Source: Mycobacterium sp. IS-836 (GTDB lineage: Bacteria; Actinomycetota; Actinomycetes; Mycobacteriales; Mycobacteriaceae). Taken from it: a DNA stretch of 64,000 nucleotides. Made by a program: the position numbers and the translations under genes. A model generated the notes under the pieces. It saw only the letters and a list, made by a program, of their open reading frames with translations, ran no database searches and was not told the origin of the DNA. Positions 25,373-33,153 of this stretch are shown piece after piece. Where the stretch lies: positions 268,703 to 332,702 of the forward strand of contig NZ_MBEU01000010.1 in the NCBI RefSeq assembly GCF_001954275.1. Reading direction: 5' to 3'. Within the stretch, counting starts at the first letter, position 1. Every line of letters begins with the position of its first letter.

Positions 25373-26417
25373 ACGAGCACCTCCCCTTGCTGGGATCCAC
25401 CTGGCCACCCATGTTTATCAAGATGTCACTGCCCGCCGGTCCGTTGATCTTGAGCGAGACCGAGCAGAAGTAGATGTTGAAGAACGACCCATAGGCGCCG
25501 AGCGCCGCCAGCCGCAGGTAGTCCTCGCCCAGCTGCTCAACGTCGTTGTTTACCTCGGCCTTTCGGTTGTCGAGCTCGGTCGCGAGCGGCCGGGTATTTT
25601 CCAGGATGCCCTGCAGGGGCCGGCGCGAATTCTTCAGCAGCTCCGTCAAATCCGTCGTGGTCGCCGCCAGCGGCGGGATGGCGCCGGCGATCACGTCCTT
25701 GTTCTTGGCCAGTCCGCTGATCAATTGCTGCAGCTGGTCGACGCTGGCGGAGAACTGTGCGCTCTTTTGGTCGACGGTTCCCAGCACCGTGTTGAGGTTG
25801 TTGATGGTGTCACCGATGAGTTGGTCGCGCTGCCCCAGCGCCGTCGAGAACGCACTGGTATCGGCCAGCACGTTCGACAACGCTCCACCCTGGCCCTGCA
25901 GCAACTGGATGACCGCGCTGCTGATGGTGTTGACCTTCTCGGCGTCCAGGCCCTTGACCAGCGGCCGCAGCCCGCCCAACAGCGCATCGAGATCCAGCGC
26001 GGGTTGGGTGTGTTGGGCATTGATCGTGCCGCCCGGCGCCAGCTTGCGCAGTTCCCCGGGCCCGGAGGTGATTTCGAGGAACCGGTCACCGACCAGGTTT
26101 TCGTACCGGATCACCGCACGCGTCGACGAATACAGGGTGTAACGCTGGTCGACACCGAATTTCACGTCAATGGTGTTGTCGGGGTTGAGCTTTACGCCGG
26201 ACACCGAGCCGACTGGCACGCCGGCGATGCGCACCTTCTGGCCGGCCTTCAGCTTGGTCACGTCGATAAAGGTTGCGTGGTAGGTGTTTTCGGAACCGAA
26301 CCGCAAATCACCGAAGATCACCACCAGACCCGAGGCCACGATCAGCATCGCCACGGCGAAGATGCTGACCTTGATCACCATCGACCGGTGCGACGGCATG
26401 CCCGCGGTGGCCGCCAT
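25362..26417 (-). CDS. mce4B: Mce-family protein Mce4B
   Basis: 351 aa. Signal-anchor (VIKVSIFAVAMLIVASGLVVIF), MCE domain (NTYHATFIDVTKLKAGQKVRIAGVPVGSV to DRFLEITSG), then a coiled helical region and a C-terminus with two cysteines (IYFCSVSL, GRCSFVK). Its ATG overlaps the mce4A stop by one base (TGATG). Length matches the M. tuberculosis protein. Subunit of the Mce4 sterol importer. Confidence 0.95.
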   Translation of the reverse strand: MAATAGMPSHRSMVIKVSIFAVAMLIVASGLVVIFGDLRFGSENTYHATFIDVTKLKAGQKVRIAGVPVGSVSGVKLNPDNTIDVKFGVDQRYTLYSSTRAVIRYENLVGDRFLEITSGPGELRKLAPGGTINAQHTQPALDLDALLGGLRPLVKGLDAEKVNTISSAVIQLLQGQGGALSNVLADTSAFSTALGQRDQLIGDTINNLNTVLGTVDQKSAQFSASVDQLQQLISGLAKNKDVIAGAIPPLAATTTDLTELLKNSRRPLQGILENTRPLATELDNRKAEVNNDVEQLGEDYLRLAALGAYGSFFNIYFCSVSLKINGPAGSDILINMGGQVDPSKGRCSFVK

Positions 26418-27619
26418 CAGAAGTCATCCCGTTCCGCGAAGGCGCCATGGAACAAGAACTGCAGCGTCGAGGGTGCGTCGAACTGAAGTTCGGTGAACGG
26501 CTCGTACGGGACGTTCGCATTGTCGGTGACCAAGAACGGCGCGCGGTAGAACGATCCGCCGGTCTGCTTGGTCGGGATGTCGGGCAGACCGCGGCAGTTC
26601 GGGCCTCCGGAGGCGTTGACGATCGGCAGCGACTCCGGATAGGTGTACGAGGGCGCGCCCAACACGAAGCTCGAGGACGTGAACAGACCCGCCTTGCGGA
26701 CACCGAGCAGCGGGGCGAATTCCTTGATACCGCGCTCGATACCGGCGAACAGGCAGCCGAATTCCGGCGAGTAGTCGTGGGCCACCTTGATCGGCGCCCG
26801 CAGCCTGTTGATGGCGTCGATCAAGTTCTGCTCGGCCGGCGCCAACGTATCGTAGGCGTTGTTTGCCAGACCGATCGTTGCCAGCAGCGTGTCGTTGAGG
26901 TCCTTCTGTTTGTCGACGACCGTCCGGTTGATCGTCGGCAGGTTGTCGAACACGGTGTTCAGGTCGGGTGCGGCGTCGGCGTAGTTGTTTGTGACGATGC
27001 CGGTCTTGCGGAAGTCCTCTTGCAGGGCGGGCAGCTTCGGGTTCGATTGCCGCGCCAGCGTATTCAGTCCGGAGAGCAGCGAGCCGAAGTCGTCACCGTG
27101 ACCGCGCAAGCCTTCGGCCAGCGCGCTGAGCGTCCCGTTCAACTCGACCGGGTCGATCTTGTGCAGCAGGTTGATCAGCGACTGGAACAAGGTGTTGACT
27201 TCCAGCGACACCGCCGAGGCCTCCACATGCGCGTCGGGGCGCAGCGTCGTCGGCGAGGGCGTCTGGGGCGGAATGAATTCCACCGACTTGGCCCCGAAGA
27301 TGGTGTTGCCCGCGATGTGTACCACCGCGTTGGACGGGATGAAGTGCATCTGGTCGCTGTTGATGGCCAGCGTCAGCCGGGCCTGGTCGCCGCTGTAGCT
27401 GATGTCGGAGACCTTGCCGATCTGAAGGCCCCGGTATTTGACCTTGGCGCCCTTGTCCATGACCAGTCCGGCCCGCGGCGCCGAGACGGTGACCGTGTCG
27501 ATCGAGGCGAAAGCCGCCGTGTAGGAGAGGTAAGTCCCGACGGTGAACGCCACTATCAAGCCGGCCAGCAGCGCTGCTGCCAGCCGGACGGTGCTACGTC
27601 GCGATTCGCCTTCTGCCAT
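26417..27619 (-). CDS. mce4A: Mce-family protein Mce4A
   Basis: 400 aa, the length of M. tuberculosis Mce4A. Signal-anchor (LAAALLAGLIVAFTVGTYLSYTA), MCE domain (DTVTVSAPRAGLVMDKGAKVKYRGLQIGKV to KSVEFIPPQ), helical region, and a C-terminal domain with a conserved cysteine pair (EFGCLFAGIERG, PNCRGLPDIP). First mce gene of the operon, 18 bases after yrbE4B. Mce4 is the cholesterol uptake system energised by MceG/MkI ATPase encoded elsewhere. Confidence 0.96.
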   Translation of the reverse strand: MAEGESRRSTVRLAAALLAGLIVAFTVGTYLSYTAAFASIDTVTVSAPRAGLVMDKGAKVKYRGLQIGKVSDISYSGDQARLTLAINSDQMHFIPSNAVVHIAGNTIFGAKSVEFIPPQTPSPTTLRPDAHVEASAVSLEVNTLFQSLINLLHKIDPVELNGTLSALAEGLRGHGDDFGSLLSGLNTLARQSNPKLPALQEDFRKTGIVTNNYADAAPDLNTVFDNLPTINRTVVDKQKDLNDTLLATIGLANNAYDTLAPAEQNLIDAINRLRAPIKVAHDYSPEFGCLFAGIERGIKEFAPLLGVRKAGLFTSSSFVLGAPSYTYPESLPIVNASGGPNCRGLPDIPTKQTGGSFYRAPFLVTDNANVPYEPFTELQFDAPSTLQFLFHGAFAERDDF

Positions 27620-27637
27620 GTCTTTTAAGCGGTCCTC

Positions 27638-28483
27638 TTATCCGGAGAGGTTGAAGTTACCGGACGCGCCATAAACGGCGAGCGAGATGAACAAAGTAAT
27701 GACGACGACGACGATCAGCGAGGTGCGCACGGCCTGGCCGACCGCGATGCCCACGCCGACCGGTCCGCCATGGGCGTTGTAGCCGTAATAGGTATGGACG
27801 AGCATCACCGCGATGGACATCACGATCGCCTGCAGGAACGACCACAACAGGTCCGACGGGATGAGGAAGGTATTGAAGTAGTGGTCGTAGAGGCCTTTGG
27901 ATTGCCCGTTGATGTACACGGTGGTGAACCGGGCGGCAAAGAACGCGGCGAGCACCGACAGCGAGTACAGCGGAACGATCGCGATGAGACCGGCGATCAA
28001 GCGTGTCGACACCAGGTAGGAAACCGAGTGCACCGCCATGCACTCGACGGCGTCGATCTCTTCGGATACCCGCATGGCACCCAGTTGCGCGGTGGCGCCG
28101 GCACCGATGGTGGCCGCCAGCGCGATGCCCGCGATCACCGGGGCGACGACGCGGACGTTGAGGAATGCCGAGAGGAAGCCGGTCAGCGCCTCGATACCGA
28201 TGTTGCCCAGTGACGCATAGCCTTGCACGGCGATGACCCCACCGGAGGCCAGCGTCAGGAAGGCCGCGACGCCGACCGTGCCGCCGATCATGACGAGCGC
28301 GCCTGCGCCCATCGTCATCTCGGCAACGTTGCGGATCGTCTCCTTGCGGTAGCGGGTGAGCGCGTTAGGGACGTAACGAATGGTTTCGCCGAAGAACAGG
28401 GCCTGCTCGCCGAAGTCGTCAACCGGCCCTTGGAGCACCCGCGACACCGCATTGCGTAACCGGTAAGTGATGTCGTAGCTCAT
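27638..28483 (-). CDS. yrbE4B: Mce4 permease YrbE4B
   Basis: 281 aa MlaE-type integral membrane permease: amphipathic N-terminus, about five or six transmembrane helices (MTMGAGALVMIGGTVGVAAFLT, VRVVAPVIAGIALAATIGAGATAQLGAMRVSEEIDAVECM, LIAGLIAIVPLYSLSVLAAFF) and a C-terminal helix pair (VRTSLIVVVVITLFISLAVYG). GATAQLGAMRVSEEIDA is the YrbE signature that contacts the ATPase. Pairs with YrbE4A as the inner-membrane channel of the Mce4 importer. Confidence 0.95.
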   Translation of the reverse strand: MSYDITYRLRNAVSRVLQGPVDDFGEQALFFGETIRYVPNALTRYRKETIRNVAEMTMGAGALVMIGGTVGVAAFLTLASGGVIAVQGYASLGNIGIEALTGFLSAFLNVRVVAPVIAGIALAATIGAGATAQLGAMRVSEEIDAVECMAVHSVSYLVSTRLIAGLIAIVPLYSLSVLAAFFAARFTTVYINGQSKGLYDHYFNTFLIPSDLLWSFLQAIVMSIAVMLVHTYYGYNAHGGPVGVGIAVGQAVRTSLIVVVVITLFISLAVYGASGNFNLSG

Positions 28484-28502
28484 CGGTTGCCCACTCGTCT
28501 CA

Positions 28503-29267
28503 TCACTTAGCCGTAATCCGCACGCCGATGGCGGTCATGACCACGTTGATGACGAACAGGCAGATGAACGCGTAGACGACGGTTTCGTTGACGGCATTGC
28601 CGACGCCCTTGGGCCCGCCCTTGACGGTGAGGCCGCGGTAACACCCGACGAGGCCGGCCATCACACCGAACAGCAGCGCCTTCACTTCGGCGAGCACCAG
28701 CTCGCGCAGGCCGGTGAGAACCGTCAGCCCGTTGATGAACGCGCCGGGGTTGACGCCCTGAAGAAAGACGGAGAACACATAGCCGCCGGACAAACCGATC
28801 GCGCACACCAGACCGTTGAGCAACAGCGCGACCACGGTGGACGCCAAAACCCTTGGGACGACGAGCCGTTGGATCGGGTCGATGCCCAGCACCCGCATCG
28901 CGTCGATTTCCTCGCGGATGGTGCGGGCACCCAGGTCGGCGCAGATCGCGGTGGCCCCGGCCCCGGCCACGACGAGGACCGTCACCACCGGGCCCAGCTG
29001 GGTGATGGTGCCGAATGCCGTTCCGGCGCCGGATAAGTCGGCCGCACCGATTTCGCGCAGCAGGATGTTGAGGGTGAATGCCACCAGGACGGTGAAGGGG
29101 ATGGACACCAGCAGGGTGGGGACCAGTGAGACGCGGGCGATCATCCACGTCTGGTCCAGAAACTCGCCGAATTGAAACGGCCGGCGGAAAGCCGCGCGGC
29201 CCGTATCGATCATCATCTCGAAGAACCCGCCGACAGCGCGAGCGGGCACCGCAAGTTGCTCTCTCAA
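28503..29267 (-). CDS. yrbE4A: Mce4 permease YrbE4A
   Basis: 254 aa from a TTG at 29267 with a GGGGG run about eight bases upstream. The protein then begins LREQLAVPARAVGGFFE and has the same length as M. tuberculosis YrbE4A; the GTG at 29333 would add 22 basic residues not expected in the family. MlaE-type permease with the signature GAGATAICADLGARTIREEIDAMRVLG region and helices such as VALLLNGLVCAIGLSGGYVF. First gene of the mce4 operon, with promoter and KstR-like site upstream. Confidence 0.93.
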   Translation of the reverse strand: MREQLAVPARAVGGFFEMMIDTGRAAFRRPFQFGEFLDQTWMIARVSLVPTLLVSIPFTVLVAFTLNILLREIGAADLSGAGTAFGTITQLGPVVTVLVVAGAGATAICADLGARTIREEIDAMRVLGIDPIQRLVVPRVLASTVVALLLNGLVCAIGLSGGYVFSVFLQGVNPGAFINGLTVLTGLRELVLAEVKALLFGVMAGLVGCYRGLTVKGGPKGVGNAVNETVVYAFICLFVINVVMTAIGVRITAK

Positions 29268-29357
29268 CTCAGGCACCCCCCTCTGCTGCTCGCGGCGAAG
29301 CCTATGTTTCGCCTTAGCGCGGCCTTCGGACACAAGCGGCTCGGAGTGAGCCGGATC

Positions 29358-29388
29358 ATATTAACTCAGAGAAAGTGCACGCTGTCAA
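29358..29388 (-). promoter_or_regulatory. mce4 operon promoter (TTGACA N19 TAATAT)
   Basis: On the minus strand TTGACA (29388-29383) and TAATAT (29363-29358) are spaced by 19 bp, about 90 bases before yrbE4A. This is a near-consensus SigA-type pair in an otherwise GC-rich genome. Nested inverted repeats AGAGAAA/TTTCTCT (29368-29374, 29398-29404) and GCTGT/ACAGC (29381-29385, 29392-29396) overlap the -35 area and could be a further protein-binding site. Confidence 0.6.
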
Positions 29389-29453
29389 TGAACAGCATTT
29401 CTCTATCCAAAACGTTAATTTGTCCAGGTCAGGCCGTTGCGCCGTTATCAATC

Positions 29454-29467
29454 TGACACATGTTCTA
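29454..29467. promoter_or_regulatory. KstR-like operator upstream of mce4
   Basis: Minus-strand TAGAACATGTGTCA fits TNNAACNNGTTNNA with one mismatch in the second half-site. It lies about 65 bases upstream of the mce4 -35 element and downstream of hsd4A. KstR control of mce4 is known in mycobacteria; the weaker match and distance make this a moderate call. Confidence 0.6.
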
Positions 29468-29503
29468 CTGGCCGATTCCCCCCCGTCGACTAGCCCTACA
29501 TCG

Positions 29504-30418
29504 CTATTGCTCCATCAGCCCAGTCGCGGAAAAATTCTTTTCCGAATCACGTCCAGCAAAGTAATCCTGCAACGTGTTGCTCAGTGCAGCCGGGTCCCAG
29601 GCCGCTCCCTCGGCGATGAACCTGTGCTCAGCGGTCGGTGCCGCAACCAACGTCACCTGAGGACCGTAGACGATGAACACCTGCCCGTTGACCTCCGCGG
29701 CGGCGGGCGATGACAGGAACTGGACCAGGTTCACCACGTGCTCCGGCGACAGCGGGTCGACGCCGCCTTCCTCTATATCTGGTGCGTCGCCGAACACGTC
29801 GGCCGTCATGGCGGTGCGGGCCCGCGGACAGATCGCGTTGGCGCAGACCCCGTAACGGCCCAGCGCCCGGGCGGCCGTCAAGGTCAGCGAGATGATGCCC
29901 GCCTTGGCGGCCCCGTAGTTGGCCTGCCCTACGGGCCCCACCAGGCCCGCCTCTGACGCGGTGTTGACGATCCGGCCGAAGACCGATCCGCCCGCGTCCT
30001 TGGCCTTGGAGCGCCAGTAGGTGGCCGCGTTGCGCGTGAGCAGGAAATGGCCGCGCAGATGAACCGCGATGACGAGGTCCCATTCCTCGTCGGACATGTT
30101 GAACAGCATCCGGTCGCGGGTGATCCCGGCGTTGTTCACCACGATGTCCAGGCCGCCCAGGCCGTCGGCCGTGGCCACCAGCTCGTCGGCGGTCGCGCGC
30201 TGGCTGATGTCGCCGGCAACGGCGACGGCTTTGGAGCCGGCGGCGCTGATCTCGTCGATGACGTCGGAAGCGTCCAGCGCGGTGGCGATGTCGTTGACGA
30301 CGACGGTGGCGCCCAGCCGGGCCAGGCCCAGCGCCTCGGCCCGTCCCAGGCCCGCGGCCGCACCGGTCACCACCGCGACCTTTCCGGATAGATCGGTCGC
30401 GTTCGTGCTGCTAGTCAA
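29504..30418 (-). CDS. hsd4A: 17-beta-hydroxysteroid/beta-hydroxyacyl-CoA dehydrogenase Hsd4A
   Basis: 304 aa SDR (Rv3502c orthologue, 317 aa). TGAAAGLGR nucleotide motif, VVNDIATA acidic stretch favouring NAD, NNAGITRD, SEAGLV and YGAAK catalytic elements, and the extra C-terminal region typical of MFE-2-type dehydrogenases. Hsd4A oxidises the beta-hydroxyacyl-CoA of the cholesterol side chain during beta-oxidation. Second gene of the fdxD-hsd4A unit, transcribed from the divergent KstR-controlled region at 30.7 kb and followed by mce4. Confidence 0.92.
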   Translation of the reverse strand: MTSSTNATDLSGKVAVVTGAAAGLGRAEALGLARLGATVVVNDIATALDASDVIDEISAAGSKAVAVAGDISQRATADELVATADGLGGLDIVVNNAGITRDRMLFNMSDEEWDLVIAVHLRGHFLLTRNAATYWRSKAKDAGGSVFGRIVNTASEAGLVGPVGQANYGAAKAGIISLTLTAARALGRYGVCANAICPRARTAMTADVFGDAPDIEEGGVDPLSPEHVVNLVQFLSSPAAAEVNGQVFIVYGPQVTLVAAPTAEHRFIAEGAAWDPAALSNTLQDYFAGRDSEKNFSATGLMEQ

Positions 30419-30462
30419 TTTATGAATACCTCTAGTTTCGGGTTACCGGTGCCGGTCGCGGC

Positions 30463-30654
30463 CTAGCCCTCGCGCAGCAACGCAGCGCGCGGGCATTCGG
30501 CGATCGCCTGCTCGGCCAGTTGTTCTTGGTCGGAGGGAATCGGATCGGTCTTCACGACCGCATAGTCCTCATCGTCCAGGTCGAAGATATCCGGCGCGAT
30601 TCCCAAGCACACCGCGTTACCTTCACACCGGTCACGATCGACGATCACCCGCAC
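30463..30654 (-). CDS. fdxD: 3Fe-4S ferredoxin FdxD
   Basis: 63 aa from a GTG at 30654 with AAGGAGGGTG as ribosome site, the same length as Rv3503c. Cluster ligands: RCEGNAVC (two Cys with Asn at the middle position) and ECPRAALL (third Cys followed by Pro), the CxxXxxC(X)nCP pattern of mycobacterial 3Fe-4S ferredoxins. Probably carries electrons to a P450 such as CYP142 or to other sterol oxygenases; partner inferred from the regulon. Divergent from fadE26 across a KstR site. Confidence 0.92.
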   Translation of the reverse strand: MRVIVDRDRCEGNAVCLGIAPDIFDLDDEDYAVVKTDPIPSDQEQLAEQAIAECPRAALLREG

Positions 30655-30762
30655 GGCACCCTCCTTGAACCTGGCCTTCAACCTGAGCACGCGCCCCATC
30701 GGTAGGTAGTTCCACCATAGGGCCCCGGTGCGTCTGGCGAAATGGTCGCTGGATTCCCAGAC

Positions 30763-30776
30763 TAGAACGTGTTACA
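30763..30776. promoter_or_regulatory. KstR operator between fdxD and fadE26
   Basis: TAGAACGTGTTACA is an exact TNNAACNNGTTNNA match in the 200-bp divergent region, positioned to control both fdxD-hsd4A and fadE26-fadE27-fadD17. Confidence 0.9.
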
Positions 30777-30856
30777 ACCGGGAAGACGAACGGGTAGCCG
30801 TTGGTCGAGCCGCGGCCGCCAGAATGGCCGGTCACGTTGAACAAAGGACGGCTGGA

Positions 30857-32038
30857 ATGCGCATCAGTTACACCCCTGAACAGGAGGAGCTGCGTCGCGA
30901 GCTGCGGTCGTACTTCACCACGCTGATGACCCCGGAGCGCCGCGAGGCGCTGAGCTCGACGCAGGGCGAAATCGGCGTCGGCAACGTGTACCGGGAGACG
31001 GTCGCGCAGATGGGCAAGGACGGCTGGCTCACCCTGAACTGGCCCAAGGAGTACGGCGGCCAGGACCGGTCCCCGATGGACTCGTTGATCTTCACCGACG
31101 AGGCCGCGATCGCCGGGGCGCCGGTGCCGTTCCTGACCATCAACAGCGTGGCGCCGACGATCATGGCCTTCGGCACCGACGAGCAGAAGAAGTTCTTCCT
31201 GCCCAAGATCGCGGCGGGCGACCTGCACTTCTCGATCGGTTACTCCGAGCCGGGCGCCGGCACCGACCTGGCCAACCTGCGCACCACCGCGGTCCGCGAC
31301 GGCGACGACTATGTGGTCAACGGCCAGAAGATGTGGACCAGCCTGATTCAGTATGCGGACTACGTCTGGTTGGCGGTGCGCACCAACGCCGAGGCGAAAA
31401 AGCACCGGGGCATTTCGGTGCTGATCGTCCCGACGACCGCGGACGGCTTCTCCTGGACGCCGGTACACACCATGGCCGGCCCCGACACCAGCGCCACCTA
31501 CTACTCCGACGTCCGAGTGCCGGTGACCAACCTGGTCGGCGAGGAGAACGGCGGCTGGAAGCTGGTGACCAACCAGCTGAACCACGAGCGGGTCGCCCTG
31601 GTGTCGGCGCAGCCCATCATCGTGGCCCTGCGCGAGGTCCGTGAGTGGGCGCAGCACACCAAGGACGCCAGCGGGGCCCGGCTCATCGACTCGGAGTGGG
31701 TGCAGCTCAACCTTGCCCGCGTGCACGCCAAGGCCGAGGTTCTCAAGCTGATCAACTGGGAGCTGGCGTCGGCGGCGAGTGAGAACCTGGGGCCGGCCGA
31801 CGCGTCGGCGGCCAAGGTGTTCGGCACCGAGCTGGCCACCGAGGCCTACCGGCTGCTGATGGAGGTCCTGGGCACCGCGGCGACGCTGCGTCCGGACTCG
31901 CCGGGTGCGCTGTTGCGCGGCCGCGTCGAGCGGATGCACCGGGCGTGCCTGATCCTCACCTTCGGGGGCGGTACCAACGAAGTGCAGCGCGACATCATCG
32001 GGATGGTCGCGCTGGGATTGCCCCGAGCCAGCCGCTGA
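30857..32038 (+). CDS. fadE26: Acyl-CoA dehydrogenase FadE26 (ChsE4)
   Basis: 393 aa from the ATG at 30857 (AAAGGACGG upstream); the frame extends back to 30728 through the KstR site. Acyl-CoA dehydrogenase layout: MRISYTPEQEELRREL, GYSEPGAGTDLANLRTTA (FAD/substrate loop), VNGQKMWTS, and C-terminal FGGGTNEVQRDIIGM. In M. tuberculosis Rv3504 and Rv3505 form the heterotetramer ChsE4-ChsE5, which dehydrogenates sterol side-chain acyl-CoAs. Separated from fadE27 by 17 bases. Confidence 0.94.
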   Translation: MRISYTPEQEELRRELRSYFTTLMTPERREALSSTQGEIGVGNVYRETVAQMGKDGWLTLNWPKEYGGQDRSPMDSLIFTDEAAIAGAPVPFLTINSVAPTIMAFGTDEQKKFFLPKIAAGDLHFSIGYSEPGAGTDLANLRTTAVRDGDDYVVNGQKMWTSLIQYADYVWLAVRTNAEAKKHRGISVLIVPTTADGFSWTPVHTMAGPDTSATYYSDVRVPVTNLVGEENGGWKLVTNQLNHERVALVSAQPIIVALREVREWAQHTKDASGARLIDSEWVQLNLARVHAKAEVLKLINWELASAASENLGPADASAAKVFGTELATEAYRLLMEVLGTAATLRPDSPGALLRGRVERMHRACLILTFGGGTNEVQRDIIGMVALGLPRASR

Positions 32039-32055
32039 ATTAAGGACGAACATTC

Positions 32056-33153
32056 ATGGATTTCACGACTACCGAAGCGGCGAACGACCTAGGTGGGCTG
32101 GTCGACACCATCGTGGACGCGGTGTGCACACCGGAACACCAGCGCGAGCTGGACGGGCTTGACCAACGGTTCGACCGCGAGCTGTGGCGCAAGCTCGTCG
32201 ATGCCGACATCTTGACCAGCGCGGCGCCGACGGCGCTGGGCGGCGACGGTTTCGGCGTGCTCGAGCAAACGGCCGTGCTGGTCGCGCTAGGCCACCAACT
32301 GGCCGCGGTGCCCTACCTGGACTCGGTCGTCCTGGCCGCCGGGGCGTTGGCCCGGTTCGGCTCCGAGGAACTGCAGCAGCAGTGGGGCGCGCCGGCGGTC
32401 AGCGGGGAGAAGATCCTCACGGTCGCCCTCGACGGCGAGATGGGTGAGGGGCCGGTCCAGGCCGTCGCCGCCGGCGATGGCTACCGCCTCACCGGCACTC
32501 GCACCCAGGTCGGCTTCGGGCCGGTCGCGGACGCATTTCTGGTTCCCGCCCAGACCGATTCCGGCGCCGCCGTCTTTCTGATCGCTGCCGACGACCCGGG
32601 CGTCACGGTGACCGCGCTGCAGACCACGGGCTTGGGCAGCGTGGGGCAGCTGACGCTGGACGGGACCGAGGTGGGCGCGGGCCGGAAGGTCGGCGGCGCC
32701 GAGGTAGTGGTCTGGCTCGAGACGCTTGCCACCCTGGGCCGCAGCGCGTTTCAGCTCGGCGCGCTCGAGCGGGGACTGCAGATGACGGCCGAATACGCGC
32801 GCACCCGCGAGCAGTTCGACCGGCCGATCGGCAGCTTCCAGGCCGTCGGACAGCGGCTGGCCGACGGATACATCGACGTCAAGGGACTGCGGCTGACGCT
32901 CACGCAGGCGGCCTGGCGCGTCTCGGAAGATCTGCCGGCCGACATCGACGTGGCCAGTGCGGCGTTCTGGGCCGCCGATGCCGGACATCGGGTGGCGCAC
33001 ACCATCGTGCACGTGCACGGCGGCGTCGGCGTCGACACCGATCACCCGGTGCACCGCTATTTCCTGGCCGCCAAAGAGACCGAGTTCGCGCTGGGCGGCG
33101 CGACCGGCCAGCTGCGTCGGATCGGCCGTGAGCTGGCGGAAACCCCTGCCTAG
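32056..33153 (+). CDS. fadE27: Acyl-CoA dehydrogenase FadE27 (ChsE5)
   Basis: 365 aa, more divergent in the N-terminal half, as expected for the second subunit of the alpha2-beta2 ChsE enzymes, which hold FAD only at the shared interface. C-terminal helical domain YARTREQFDRPIGSFQAVGQRLAD and HGGVGVDTDHPVHRYF are clear family blocks. Partner of FadE26 in cholesterol side-chain beta-oxidation. Its end overlaps the proposed fadD17 start. Confidence 0.93.
   Translation: MDFTTTEAANDLGGLVDTIVDAVCTPEHQRELDGLDQRFDRELWRKLVDADILTSAAPTALGGDGFGVLEQTAVLVALGHQLAAVPYLDSVVLAAGALARFGSEELQQQWGAPAVSGEKILTVALDGEMGEGPVQAVAAGDGYRLTGTRTQVGFGPVADAFLVPAQTDSGAAVFLIAADDPGVTVTALQTTGLGSVGQLTLDGTEVGAGRKVGGAEVVVWLETLATLGRSAFQLGALERGLQMTAEYARTREQFDRPIGSFQAVGQRLADGYIDVKGLRLTLTQAAWRVSEDLPADIDVASAAFWAADAGHRVAHTIVHVHGGVGVDTDHPVHRYFLAAKETEFALGGATGQLRRIGRELAETPA

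Noticed and set aside
30632..32053. 473-codon minus-strand ORF
   Set aside because: Shadow of fadE26; composition is low-complexity His/Arg/Gln with no domain.
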